DNA of 64,000 bases from contig NZ_VSST01000025.1 of the NCBI RefSeq assembly GCF_019402665.1, forward strand, positions 1-64,000, read 5' to 3'. The DNA is from Bradyrhizobium canariense (GTDB lineage: Bacteria; Pseudomonadota; Alphaproteobacteria; Rhizobiales; Xanthobacteraceae). A program made the translations under genes and the position numbers. A model generated the notes under the pieces. It did not search any database, was not told where the DNA came from, and saw nothing but the letters and a program-made list of their open reading frames with translations. The first letter of the stretch is position 1. Each line of letters opens with the position of its first letter. Below are positions 39,440-49,225 of this stretch, piece by piece.

Positions 39440-39766
39440 CCGGAACGAGGGACGAGGGGCGATGCGCCGCTTCGTTATACCACGAGGCCGTTGGTCCTGC
39501 TTCCCCTCGGCGGCGGAGAGGACCGCACCCACGGACTTCTGAGAGGGCGATCGGGCGGCAAGCGGTCCGGACCGGCAACCTCGTGGGCCGACTATTTTCC
39601 GTCGGCGGCAGAGCCGCCTTTACATCGCGAGGCAAAATAGTCGGCTCCCTTCGGTCCTCCGCCAAGGCTGCGGCCCTCCGCTGCGCTGCGGGTGCAAGTC
39701 CGTTCCGCCTGCCGCTTTCGTCGCCATGAAGGCCGCGATGGGCGGTCGATCCGAGGGAAAGCCGCG
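39440..39766. other. Structured intergenic region
   Basis: No gene. It contains the nested inverted repeats listed separately, followed by a GC-rich stretch before the DUF2493 gene. Confidence 0.6.
39587..39645 (+). repeat. Nested inverted repeat, candidate structured RNA or operator
   Basis: The outer arms GCCGACTATTTT (39587-39598) and AAAATAGTCGGC (39634-39645) are perfectly complementary. Between them GGCGGC-AGA-GCCGCC (39604-39618) forms a second perfect hairpin. The element lies about 120 bases upstream of the DUF2493 gene, outside any ORF, and could be a cis-regulatory RNA, replication signal or recombination site. Confidence 0.7.
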
Positions 39767-40683
39767 ATGACTACCGACCACGACAACGATTTCGAGCCGC
39801 ACCAAAGCTCATCCCCGACCGATCAGGTCCTCCAGGAACTCCAGCTCTATGGCTACCGTCCCTTCCACGATGAGCCCGATCCCCGGAAGCTCCCTGAAGG
39901 GCGAGTCGTCGCCGGCAGCATCGCCGATATCTTCGATGCCCTGGTGGTGACGCTGTCCGATACCCGTCTTGAGCCGGACCTCGAAGACCTGCTCTGGTCG
40001 ACGGCGAACGTCTTTCATCGTGCCGTCGACAGGATCGAGCGCGAGCTCGACGACAACGAGCTGGCGCAGCAGCGCTCGCAGCGGGAGCAGGACGGCAGCG
40101 AGATCAAATCCGTCGAGCTGGAGCGATTGACGGCGGAAGGGCAGACGCTGATCGAGCGACGCAACGCCTTCGAACTGATGCGCGACCAGGCCGCCGACGA
40201 GTTCGAACGCCACACCCATTCCGCCTGGCGGCCGCGCAACGGGTCGAAGGTCAACCACCGCAATCTGACCTCGGCGATGATCGACAGCCGCGATTTCCTC
40301 GCCGCGAAGAAGCGCGCCGACAACCAGGTGCTTCTGCCTGCAGGACCGAAGGTGGCGCTGACCGGTGGACTTGACTTCAATGATCACCGGTTGATCTGGG
40401 CTAAACTAGACCAGGTGCATGCCAAGCATGCGGACATGGTGCTGCTGCACGGCGGATCGCCCAAGGGCGCCGAGCTGATCGCCGCCAAGTGGGCCGACAA
40501 TCGCAAGGTTTCGCAGATCGCCTTCAGGCCCGACTGGACGAAGCATGCCAAGGCCGCTCCGTTCAAACGCAACGATGCGATGCTGGAGACCCTACCCATC
40601 GGCGTGTTGCACTTCCCCGGCACCGTCTCGCCGATAAGGCCAAGAAGCTCGGAATCCCGGTCTGGAAATTCGGCGGCGCGTGA
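39767..40683 (+). pseudogene. DUF2493 domain protein, 3' frameshift or deletion
   Basis: From ATG 39767 about 290 residues are intact: acidic N-terminus, coiled coil with ELDDNELAQQRSQREQDGSE, and the DUF2493 Rossmann-like domain with VALTGGLDFNDHRLIWAKLD, LHGGSPKGAELIAAKWA and PDWTKHAKAAPFKRND. At about 40622 a deletion shifts the frame. The normal end ADKAKKLGIPVWKFGGA is in another frame, stopping at 40683. DUF2493 proteins are near-universal in Rhizobiales integrative elements, possibly binding nucleotides. The original frame runs on to 40939 as nonsense. Confidence 0.85.
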
Positions 40684-40711
40684 GCGCTGCCGCATCTTCC
40701 CTCCGGCTCGC

Positions 40712-40984
40712 TCAATGCCGCTGATTGTGCAACGAGCCGCGGCCCGCGCGCATCGGCCGTCGCTTGGCATCAGTCTCGCTCAGATCACAATTTCGATTAA
40801 GGCTCCCACTCACGTCCCCGTGCGCGGCCTTGATCACTTCTCTGACCACGCGGGCGGTGTTGGCGATTGTCCATCCTTGCAGAGCGGAGGTCTGCCGTAC
40901 CTCCTCATCGGTCGCTGCGAGGACTTCCTTGCTCAATGAGTCGAGCAGGCGGGCCAAATCGAGAGCAGGGTGCCAGCGTGTCAT
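40712..40984 (-). CDS. Small hypothetical protein coupled to the sigma factor
   Basis: A 90-residue protein whose ATG (40984) shares a base with the sigma-factor stop (TGATGA), so it is translationally coupled. The sequence MTRWHPALDLARLLDSLSKE begins it, followed by a polar middle (WTIANTARVVREVI) and a basic tail. It may modulate the upstream sigma-like protein, for example as an anti-sigma or partner, but there is no motif to prove it. Confidence 0.6.
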   Translation of the reverse strand: MTRWHPALDLARLLDSLSKEVLAATDEEVRQTSALQGWTIANTARVVREVIKAAHGDVSGSLNRNCDLSETDAKRRPMRAGRGSLHNQRH

Positions 40985-41610
40985 CACTTGCTCCAGTTCT
41001 GTTGATGGCGCAGCAAGGTGCGTCGCATCCGCCGTCGCGTCGTGTCGTAGTCGAGCTCGGACATATCGTAGACCCTGCAAATCTCCCTGACCGCCAGGCC
41101 GTCAGCCATGCCCGCGATGATCTTCAGCGCTAGCGGATCGGCTTCGAACAGCCGATAGACGTTGGCCAGCGTCTGTGCGGCGGCAAGGACCCGCTCAGGA
41201 TCGGGCACCTCATCGGCTTCCTCACAGGACCAGCTTCGCTGGTCCGGATCATCGCGGCTCACAAGTAGCCTTTGCTCGAGCCGCGCACGCCGCCAATGGT
41301 CGTTGCAGATGCTGCGCATGACGCCCGACAGGAACGCCAGGATGGGGACGTCGGGCGGCCAGGGGCGCGAGCCGTCGAGGGCGCGTGCAATCGCTTCGTG
41401 GAGGATGTCGCTCCAGCCGAGTCCTCCCGGCAAGTCGCGGCTCCACAGCCGCGCCAGAGCTTCTAGTCGCACGAGGTCGACGTCGGACATTGCATCGATG
41501 GCGGACGCGACATCAGCCGCGTGGGCACCCCGGTCATCAGCTTTGGGAGCTATCGTCAATGTTTCCATGGTCACACGATATATGCGCTTCACCGAGCCCA
41601 GTGCGGACAT
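40984..41610 (-). CDS. RNA polymerase sigma-70-like (ECF type) protein
   Basis: A 208-residue protein. Region 2-like sequence contains LGWSDILHEAIARALDGSRP and FLSGVMRSICNDHWRRARLE, and region 4-like sequence has LIAGMADGLAVREICRVYDMSELDYDTTRRRMRRTLLRHQ in degenerate form (KIIAGMADGLAVREIC). It resembles the short sigma-like regulators encoded on rhizobial mobile islands. The first Met may be internal (41568). It would direct transcription of island genes from unknown promoters. It lies next to the DUF2493 gene and divergent from the PCMT-like gene. It looks intact. Confidence 0.8.
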   Translation of the reverse strand: MSALGSVKRIYRVTMETLTIAPKADDRGAHAADVASAIDAMSDVDLVRLEALARLWSRDLPGGLGWSDILHEAIARALDGSRPWPPDVPILAFLSGVMRSICNDHWRRARLEQRLLVSRDDPDQRSWSCEEADEVPDPERVLAAAQTLANVYRLFEADPLALKIIAGMADGLAVREICRVYDMSELDYDTTRRRMRRTLLRHQQNWSK

Positions 41611-41687
41611 CGGATGAAAATAATCTTTGACGTGTCCGCGTGTGCAGACCTCAGACGTATCGTCTGTATCGTAAGAGGAGAGCTTTC

Positions 41688-42566
41688 ATGGACGACACGT
41701 TGGCAGCGGCGCGCCGCTGGTATGCAGAAGACCTGCGATACAAAGTCCCGGTCCTGCGCAACCCCCATGTGATCGAGGCATTTGCGTCTGTTCCTCGCGA
41801 GCAATTCGTGGGCCTTGGGCCGTGGCGCATCATCTCGGACCCGTACAGCGACGCATTCCTGACCCTCGATACCGACCCGCGCTGGGTCTATCATGACGTT
41901 CTCGTGACGATCGACGCGAGCCGCAATCTCAACAATGGGATGCCCAGCTTCTGGGCGCGCAACTTGGAGCATCTCGACATCGCGCGGGGCGAACGCGTGC
42001 TCCAGGTCGGCGCCGGGACCGGGTACTATTCCGCGGTACTGGCCGAGATTGTCGGCTCCACTGGTCGCGTGACGGCGGTTGAAACCGACCCAATGCTGGC
42101 CTCGCAGGCCCGCGCGAACCTCGCGAACTGGCCGCACGTCGATGTCATCTCGGGCGATGGCCGGACGGTGGACGTCGGCGAACTCGATGTGGTCATCGCA
42201 TTCGCCGGATCCACCCACCCATCCCGGCGCTGGCTCGATCGCCTTGCCGAAGGCGGCCGGCTTATGATGCCGCTGACCGATGAATCCTGGAGGGGCTTTC
42301 TTCTCCATGTGGTCCGGCGTCGAAACCAGTTCGAGGCCTCTTCGATTGGTGCCGTGTCTGTTTATCCTTGCATGGGTGGACGCGACGAGGATGCTGGAAA
42401 ACGTGTGCATGCCGCGCTCGAAGGCCTGCCGCCTGGCAAGGTTCCGATTCGCGCGCTGCACGTCGGTGATCCCGGCTCCGACGATGCAGAAAAGGTCTGG
42501 TTTCAAGGAGCCGGATTTTGGCTGGAACGCGAGCCCGTCGATGCGAATGCCGGCGCTCCGAATTGA
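41688..42566 (+). CDS. Protein-L-isoaspartate O-methyltransferase-like protein
   Basis: 292 residues from ATG 41688, with AAGAGGAG just upstream. It contains the PCMT-type SAM-binding motif LQVGAGTGYYSAVLAEIVG near residue 104, TAVETDPMLASQAR, then SGDGRT and LDVVIAFAGSTHP, and a C-terminal extension of about 90 residues unlike classical PCMT (about 210 residues). PCMT repairs isoaspartyl residues. The longer protein and diverged PEQFV-like N-terminus (PREQFVG) suggest a related methyltransferase with another substrate. It is divergent from the sigma-like gene and single in its transcription unit. It appears intact. Confidence 0.82.
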   Translation: MDDTLAAARRWYAEDLRYKVPVLRNPHVIEAFASVPREQFVGLGPWRIISDPYSDAFLTLDTDPRWVYHDVLVTIDASRNLNNGMPSFWARNLEHLDIARGERVLQVGAGTGYYSAVLAEIVGSTGRVTAVETDPMLASQARANLANWPHVDVISGDGRTVDVGELDVVIAFAGSTHPSRRWLDRLAEGGRLMMPLTDESWRGFLLHVVRRRNQFEASSIGAVSVYPCMGGRDEDAGKRVHAALEGLPPGKVPIRALHVGDPGSDDAEKVWFQGAGFWLEREPVDANAGAPN

Positions 42567-42677
42567 TCGGAAAGGGTTTTGATAGTGTGAGACACTCTCA
42601 CGCTGGAGCGCATCAGTTGTTTGCCACCCGATCCAACTCTCTGAAACAGGCCGTCCGTTCAGACAAGCCGCCGGTGT

Positions 42678-43016
42678 CTATTTGTGATTCGTCCCATCGA
42701 AACGGATGTATCCTAATTGCCGTTCTAGGGCGGCCAAAGCTAGGCGGGCGAACTCTAATTTCGCAGTCGCCTCCACCAGGGCGTTTCGCGCTTCGTCAGA
42801 CCGCGCAACGACTGTCGCGCCGGTCTCGAATAGGCTGTCCTTGAGATTCGGCGCCGCTTCGCCTCGCATGGCATGACGCAAATCGACGAGCGTGCGCGTC
42901 AGTGCTCGATGCGCGTCGGAATCCTCTCGTTCCAGATGTTCCACCCGTGTGAGGGCCCCGCGATATCGTCGCATCGCAGCGACGACTTTGCTTTCGAGAT
43001 CGGTGTTACCGCTCAT
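42678..43016 (-). CDS. Hypothetical helical protein
   Basis: About 112 residues from the internal start MSGNTDLESKVVAAMRRYRG. It is dominated by heptad-like repeats (LTRVEHLEREDSDAHRALTR, ATAKLEFARLALAALERQLG), suggesting a coiled coil. There is no signal or membrane segment. Similar short helical proteins are common in Bradyrhizobium accessory DNA. The function is unknown. Confidence 0.55.
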   Translation of the reverse strand: MSGNTDLESKVVAAMRRYRGALTRVEHLEREDSDAHRALTRTLVDLRHAMRGEAAPNLKDSLFETGATVVARSDEARNALVEATAKLEFARLALAALERQLGYIRFDGTNHK

Positions 43017-43070
43017 CCGCCCTTCTCCTCGCGAATGTTTGATAAATTTGTGCAAGCCTGAAACGAGCAA

Positions 43071-43400
43071 AAATTAGGCGGCTCGTAGGCCGTGAGAGGG
43101 ACAAGATGAAGTCAATTGGCTTGAAAATTAGGCCACGTACTCATCTGTGGACGCCCCGCGAGATGCAAGCGATTTTTGAAGAAGATCGGCACGTAGTCGG
43201 ATGCTGCCATCTGTCCGGCCTCTGATGGTGCAGCGATGAAGCTGCGGGCCCGTATGGGAGTTCGCGGACCGAAACCAAATCATAAACGCGTGCTCTGGGC
43301 ACGATGAGTACACCTGGTTCTTCCGGCCCCGTCTCGCCGACTGTTGCGCCATACCCTCCTTCGACCGACTACATCTCTGACGACCTCAGGCCCCCCAAGA
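43071..43400. other. Intergenic left of IS110, no recognised gene
   Basis: Short uncertain ORFs only. It probably contains the left boundary of the IS110 element. Confidence 0.4.
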
Positions 43401-44435
43401 TCAAGCCTTGGCTGAGACCGGAGCCCTGTAGTTTTCGCGCTTTACAAGTAATGCCCAGACGATCCGGGCCATCTTGTTCGCAAGTGCGACCGTTACCAGC
43501 ATGCGAGGTTTGCGGGTCAACATCTGTTCGAGCCAGGAACCCTTTGGCGCTCCGCGTTTGCTCGCCTGTTGCACAACGGCGCTGCTGCCGATGATGAGGA
43601 GGCGCCTGAGCGTTCGCTCCCCCATCTTGGACGTCGCGCCAAGCCTCTGTTTGCCACCCGTCGATTTTTGAAGAGGCGTGAGACCCAACCAGGCGGCAAA
43701 GTCGCGCCCCTTGGTGAAAGTCTCGATCGGCGGCGCTAGGGCGGCGATCGCGGTGGCGGAGATCGGGCCGACGCCAGGAATGGTCATCAGTCTGCGCGAT
43801 ACCTCGTCTTCGCGAGCGCGTCGCGTGATCTCCTTGTCGAGATCCGCGATCTTGCCATTCAACTCGGCGAGAAGGTCTAGCATCACTCGGAACATGGGAC
43901 GGGCCGCATCGGGAAGGGAGCTGGCCATCGCTTCTTCCTCGATCAGGTCGGCAAGCGTCGCCACATGCGATGGCCCCTTGGGCGCTATCCAACCATATTC
44001 CGTGAGGTGTCCTCGGACCGCGTTGATGAGCTGGGTTCGCTGCCGCACCAACAGGTCCCGGGTTCGAAACACCAGACCCGCAGCCTGCTGCTCTTCACTC
44101 TTCACGGCAACGAACCGCATGTTCGGCCGCTGCGCAGCTTCGCAGATCGCCTCAGCATCGATTGCATCATTCTTTTGCCGCTTTACAAACGGCTTCACAT
44201 AGGCGGGCGGGATCAGCCGAACCTGATGGCCAAGCTGCGTAAGCTGCCGGGCCCAGTGATGGGCTCCGCCACATGCCTCTAAAGCTACCGTGCAACTCGG
44301 CTGAGCTGCGAAGAAATCCAAGAGCTTTCCTCGGCTGATCCGTTTGCTGAATACAGCCTGTCCTTTCCCGTCCGCTCCATGTGCGTGGAAAACATGCTTG
44401 GCGATATCCAGACCGATTGTGCTAACCTGCACCAC
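43401..44435 (-). mobile_element. IS110-family transposase, apparently intact
   Basis: A 344-residue DEDD transposase. The N-terminal part has TIGLDIAKHVFHAHG (first aspartate), VALEACGGAHHWAR, VKPFVKRQKNDAIDAEAI with the acidic residues, and RTQLINAVRGHLTEYG. The C-terminal half has IPGVGPISATAIAAL, FAAWLGLTPLQKSTGGKQRL and GERTLRRLLIIGSSAVV with the conserved serine. IS110 elements move through a recombinase guided by a bridge RNA from the non-coding end. The flanks (about 44436-44520 upstream, or 43071-43400 downstream) may hold that RNA. It is the only transposase in the window that looks intact by eye except possibly the ISL3 copy. Confidence 0.92.
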
Positions 44436-44875
44436 GGACGCCTCCCTTAAGTGGTGCTAAACACCTCCACTTTGCCTCATCGATGCCGTCGGCGGGGCGT
44501 CCACCCCATCATAAAATAACCGCGTGAATCGATGTCCGCTTGTCCCCCAAGAGAGCGGCGCGAAACCGGACGTTGTCGCACTTCCGAGAAGGGTCAATCG
44601 CGTCGATCAGCGACCGTGCCGCCTATGTCCAGTCTACCCAACAAAGCGGACTTCGGTCACCGCCCAAGCCTTTTCGCCTTTGGGAAGAGTAAACTCTCTA
44701 CTCAATTGCAAATTGCTGCGGTAATAGGGCGGGGGCATCTACGAAAACATTGCGTACATGATGAGCTACCACCGCGATCACGACAAAATAAAGCGTTGCG
44801 CTAGTTATCTACCTCACTGCGCTGGGCTTGGCTTGCATTAGTACCACTGAAGCTCAGGAGATGAGGCCTTCAAGC
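44436..44875. other. Upstream flank of IS110, possible bridge-RNA region
   Basis: About 440 bases without a gene. In IS110 elements the long 5' non-coding end encodes the bridge RNA. Boundaries are not visible by eye. Confidence 0.35.
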
Positions 44876-45769
44876 ATGGCGTACCCCATATCTCAATGGG
44901 AAGCCGTAGAAACCGAAGGTAGCAGGCTGGTCCGAGGATTTGCTGGAGAAGGCACGAATCTATTCGGCGGCCAGCGGTTCAAGCGCCGTTATGATAATCC
45001 ATCGTGGACGAGTGGTCGCCGAATGGGGTGACACGCACGGTAGGGTGGATGTCGCGTCGGTGCGCAAGAGCTTGCTCAGTGCGCTGCTCGGGATCGCTAT
45101 TGAAGAAGGACGGGTCAAGCTTTCGGATACGCTTGGCCAGCTCGGGATCAACGATAAGCAACCCAGCTTAACGCCGACTGAAATGCAGGCCACGGCTGCC
45201 GATCTTCTGACGTCTCGCTCAGGAGTCTACCACGCCATTGATCTGGAGCCTCCGGCTGTGGCGGCACAGCGGCCACCGCGCGGCAGCCACGCCCCGGGTG
45301 AGTTCTGGTATTACAATAATTGGGACTTCAACGCTGCTGGATCAATTTACGAACAAGTGGCCGGGGCGGGAATCTTCAACGCATTCAAACAACGTATTGC
45401 CGACCCCATTGGAATGCAAGATTTCAGTACGGAAGCCTGCTACTATGGCGAGACCAACGTTTCCAACCACAGGCACTATGGATTTCGCATCAGCGCGCGC
45501 GATCTCGCACGCTTCGGGCTACTTTACCTGCAGGGCGGCCGCTGGAATGACAACAAGTTGTCCCTGCGAATTGGGTTCAGGATAGCGTCAAACCACAGGC
45601 AAAGCCGCACAACGCGCTTTTTCCGGGCCGGGGATATGGCTACTTGTGGTGGTCGGGCTTTGCTAGCGACTATGCGCCTACGGTGCCTTTGAAGGAAACG
45701 TTCTACGCCTTGGGCTTCGGCTCGAAATATCTTTTCGTTCTTCCGGCACGAGACATTGTCATCGTGTGA
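44876..45769 (+). pseudogene. Class C beta-lactamase-fold serine hydrolase, two frameshifts
   Basis: The ancestral start is ATG 44876 (MAYPISQWEAVE). Around 44940 the frame changes to LEKARIYSAASGSSAVMIIH. It then contains VDVASVRKSLLSALLGIAIE with the SxxK serine nucleophile, a Tyr-x-Asn block WYYNNWDFN, and HYGFRISARDLARFG. Near 45575 it shifts again to FPGRGYGYLWWSGF, YALGFGSKYLFVLP and stop 45767-45769. It resembles 6-aminohexanoate-dimer hydrolase or esterase type serine hydrolases. Catalytic motifs survive, but two frameshifts make it non-functional. Confidence 0.8.
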
Positions 45770-45790
45770 CATGGAACGTGAGCATTGGCC

Positions 45791-46195
45791 ATGGGTGAGC
45801 GACTTTCAGATCGGTCGGTCATTTGGCTGGTACTATCCGCGGCGCACGTCGATAACATAGGCCCAGATACTTCCGTTGCAACGGCAGTCTTGTCATCGGC
45901 CGACGTGCTGAAAGGCTCTCTATCCGGAAAGACCCTTCGCTACGCTGAGACGGCTCCCGACGGGCCATACTTCATGCGCCTCGCCTCTGACGGTACGGCG
46001 TCTTTGCAAAAGGGCGAAGCACGCAAACAAACCTACTCTGGTAAGTGGTGGGTCGATGGCAACAAACTCTGCCGTGGGTGGGACAAATTTCATCCCCGTT
46101 TCGATTGCTGGCCCGCCGGGATAAGCCGCTCTACCATCAGTCTGTATGGCGATTACGATACCATGTTCTTGCAGGGGTCTCTTGAAACTGAATGA
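45791..46195 (+). CDS. Hypothetical protein with a C-terminal cysteine-containing domain
   Basis: About 134 residues starting at MGERLSD. The section FMRLASDGTASLQKGEARKQ and YSGKWWVDGNKLCRGWDKFH, then DCWPAG, resembles small periplasmic proteins with a beta-sandwich and two cysteines (Cys-x(n)-Cys near the end). No signal peptide is seen at the chosen start, so the true N-terminus may have been lost when it joined the serine hydrolase remnant. The function is unknown. Confidence 0.5.
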   Translation: MGERLSDRSVIWLVLSAAHVDNIGPDTSVATAVLSSADVLKGSLSGKTLRYAETAPDGPYFMRLASDGTASLQKGEARKQTYSGKWWVDGNKLCRGWDKFHPRFDCWPAGISRSTISLYGDYDTMFLQGSLETE

Positions 46196-46228
46196 CCGTG
46201 TTCAAATGCCTTCCGTCTCGGGTCAAAA

Positions 46229-46620
46229 GCAGCGGACGCGGTGGTCGATGGCAACGCTCTCCCTGTACGGCTGGCGTTGAGCCCCGGCGAGGCGCACGAC
46301 GTTCGATCGGCCGGAAAACTGCCGTCCCGTCTTAAATCCGGATCAATGCTGCTTGCCGACCGAGGCTATGACGCCGACTGGATCAGAGAGCTTGCCATGA
46401 AGAAGGGCGCATGGGCCAACATCCCACCGAAAAGCAATCGCAGCGATCCGATCTGCTTCAGCCCGAACCTCTACCCCGCTCGCAATCACGTCGAGCGGTT
46501 CTTCAACAGGATCAAGCAGTGCTGCCGGGTGGCGACGCGTTACGAGAGGCTCGCCGCCAACTACTGTGCATTTGCTCGACTCGCGTCAATCCGGTTGTGG
46601 CTGCGCCTCATGAGTCCGCG
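46229..46620 (+). pseudogene. IS5-family transposase C-terminal remnant
   Basis: Reads VVDGNALPVRLALSPGEAHD, LLADRGYDADWIRELA and RNHVERFFNRIKQCCRVATR, then YERLAANY. These are the second aspartate (ADRGYD) and the glutamate (HVERFFxxxK) blocks of IS5 (IS427-group) transposases. The N-terminal third is missing. Confidence 0.85.
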
Positions 46621-47101
46621 TGCCAGGCTGGCGCCAGAACCGAGTGCTGTGATTGTTCAGCCCGCGGGTTCAAGCGCGCATTCGTTGCGCCTCGGCTTGG
46701 CAGTGGTTCGTCAACGTCTTCTAGTCGATGACCAGATCGTGCCGCCTTACCACTTTGATACGCGCCTGAGTGTCAGACTGAGCTATCGGTGGCGCGGGGC
46801 CGTCGACGACGAGTGGGACATCCGGTAGCATAACGTTCGTCCATAAGGCAGATCTACGTCTCGACTATTCGATGCTCGCCCCCCAAGCGAAAGCCAAGCG
46901 CAGCGAAGCAAGAGCAAATCGGCAGACCAAGCTGTATGAAACATGGCAGCACCTGATGAGAGGCGTGCTCTATTCGGTCAGAGATGATAGCGAATTTTGG
47001 CGCGCCGGAAACGCGAGGCTGTCGTGTTTCCGCTATGCGCCTTCAAGCGCTAAGGTGGTCAGGAAGTCGACGGACTGCCCCGATATTGGTGATCGGCCCA
47101 T
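46621..47101. other. Intergenic, no recognisable gene
   Basis: The reading frame of the IS5 remnant runs on to 46828 as nonsense. Nothing else is identifiable. Confidence 0.4.
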
Positions 47102-47311
47102 TCAGTCGGGCTCGCCGATGACAGCGATCCTTGCCACCCGCGTATAAAAGGCCAGCTCGGTGTCGTTCTCGATCGTATCATCGAGCAACGTCTTCATGTC
47201 GCTTTGATCCGAAGCCGACTGAAATGGCCCTGGCTGACGCTCGATCGCCAGCACCGCGATCGCGAGCGCTTTTTTCACCAGATGCAGGTCGCGTCCTGTG
47301 AATTCGGCCAT
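47102..47311 (-). CDS. Small conserved hypothetical protein (69 aa)
   Basis: From the internal ATG at 47311 it reads MAEFTGRDLHLVKKALAIAV and LAIERQ, then an acidic stretch (DQSDMKTLLDDTIENDTEL). The pattern, with the FTxRDLxxVKKAL start, is that of a small helical family found repeatedly in Bradyrhizobium genomes. No membrane helix or signal. Function unknown. The longer in-frame ORF to 47425 begins with non-family sequence. Confidence 0.6.
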   Translation of the reverse strand: MAEFTGRDLHLVKKALAIAVLAIERQPGPFQSASDQSDMKTLLDDTIENDTELAFYTRVARIAVIGEPD

Positions 47312-47587
47312 GCCGGCCTCCTCAACCGCACATCGACTCACAATCCATTCTAGCCGATCAGCCACTGCACCGTGACGGCAACGATGTTCCAGCCGGGAGC
47401 CACGCAGCCAGACAACCAGCCGCATGTTTGGCGGACACCGCCCCGCGGCTTTGCCTACTGCGTCATAATTTTCACCGACTTCGAGGTGAGATTGGTCTGA
47501 TGCAACAAGGGCATCGAGATAGTGTGGACACGAGAGCCGCGTTCAATCTTCTCCGAACGGTGGCAATCTCAATTTGGGACGTGTCGT

Positions 47588-48838
47588 TCAGGCCGCAATG
47601 GCGGATCCCCTCGGTCGATTAGTTTCGGGAATTGCAGCTTCCTTGAACAGCTTGGTGGAGGCTGTTTCTGAGGGGGGATCGTTTCTCGCTCGGAGACCAG
47701 AAAATCCGTAGGCGGCAATGCACAGTGTTGCGTAATGGTGGAAGCCACGCCAGCTTCGCCCCCCGAAGTGGCCAAGGCCAACTTCCTGTTTGACTTCGTG
47801 GTAGTCGCGCTCAATGCGCCAGCGCAGCTTGACGATATCGACGAACTGATGGAAGCCAATGTTCGCCGGAAGCGTTGACAACCAATATTTTCTCGGCGCC
47901 TCCTCGCCCTGCCGGCCACTCGATCAGCAGCCATTCCTCCGGCCGGCGCGCCAGTAGTCTCGATCTGCCGGACGGACGCGCACACGGGCAAAGCGCGAGG
48001 ACAACCGTTCTGCCGTACCCTCACGCCACGTGATCTTGTGCCAAGCATGTGATGGCAGGCCGATCGCAAGCTTCTTGGCCGAAATCGGCCGGTGCTTGCT
48101 GTCACGCCGCAGCAACTTTGGAGGTCGCCCGTTCCCCGACCATTTCTTCGGCGGCCGCGGCCCAGTTCCAAGCGTCCATACCGATGTTTGTGGCAGGGTG
48201 CCAGCCACATAGCTCAGGCCAGGTGCGGTGATATCTCCACGCAGAGCGGTGTCGGTGCCATAGCTGGGTCCATCAGTACCACGCCGCGCGGCAAGCCGGC
48301 CGCACAGGCCCAGCGCAAATGATCGAGTGCAATTGCCGGCTTGAGAAGGTAATCTCCTTGGGTATACCGGTTTTGCGCCGACGTGTACGGTCCGTCACCC
48401 ACTCCTTTGGCAGATATAGACGATAGGCCACCGGCAAGCTCGCATGATGGCCGCAATATTGCCGTGCAACCCCGACCGAATGCCGGCCCTTCTTGGGAAA
48501 GCCCGTATCATCGATGATCCAAGCTTCGATCGGCCCGTTCCGTTCGATGTCCGGCAGCACCATCTCGCGGACCTTGGCCAAAACCTGCTGGTCCGACCAG
48601 TCGCTTTGACCGACAAAATGCAACAACGACTGATGTTGCGCTGCTGTCCGATCAGGAGCCGTGATCGCCGCCATCGGATCGACACTCTTGCGATGCAAGG
48701 CATCATCAGACCGGTGCAGTAATCGCGAAGTGGTTTGACTCGGTCCGCATGCCGATCACGCTCGTAAGACCCTCAACATACGCCGAAAACCGCGACGCCA
48801 CGTCCCTCGATTTTGCCAGACCGATCTCAGCCTCTCCG
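47588..48838 (-). pseudogene. IS701-like transposase, multiply frameshifted
   Basis: Successive minus-strand frames give the whole element: RFSAYVEGLTSVIG near 48800, PDRTAAQHQSLLHFVGQSDW, EAWIIDDTGFPKKGRHSVGV (first aspartates) and ARQYCGH. Further frames contain GIPKEITFSSRQLHS-type sequence, and finally VDIVKLRWRIERDYHEVKQE with the catalytic glutamate and GLGHFGGRSWRGFHHYATLC. At least three shifts. It is inactive. Confidence 0.85.
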
Positions 48839-49225
48839 CATGCTGAAAATTGAGTGTTTTCAAATATATGATTCTTCTCGGCAATAGCCCCGACGCTCTG
48901 ACTCAGTAAGAATAGTGACGGAGCTTATCGTTCCGCGCTATGAGGTGTTCCCGAAATATATTAGTTATTCGGCGGCACGAATTGAAAAGCGCATTCTTAT
49001 TTTTCTTCCGCCGTTGACGCTGGTCGACCACTATGTCGATGTGATGATCGTTAGAACCTCGCGCGGTGGCGTTTGTTGGGGCCCAGTTGCGCCGCGTCTT
49101 GCCAAAGCGCCACGACAGGTTCATGGCTCCGAAAATAGAGAGGGCTGCGATGACGTTTTTGACTCTCCTGTGCACGACCAACGGTCGCGCATCTGTCGCG
49201 TGATGATGTCGAGGGGGCGCAGAAA
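48839..49225. other. Intergenic upstream of the monooxygenase operon
   Basis: No recognisable gene. It presumably carries the operon promoter. Confidence 0.4.
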
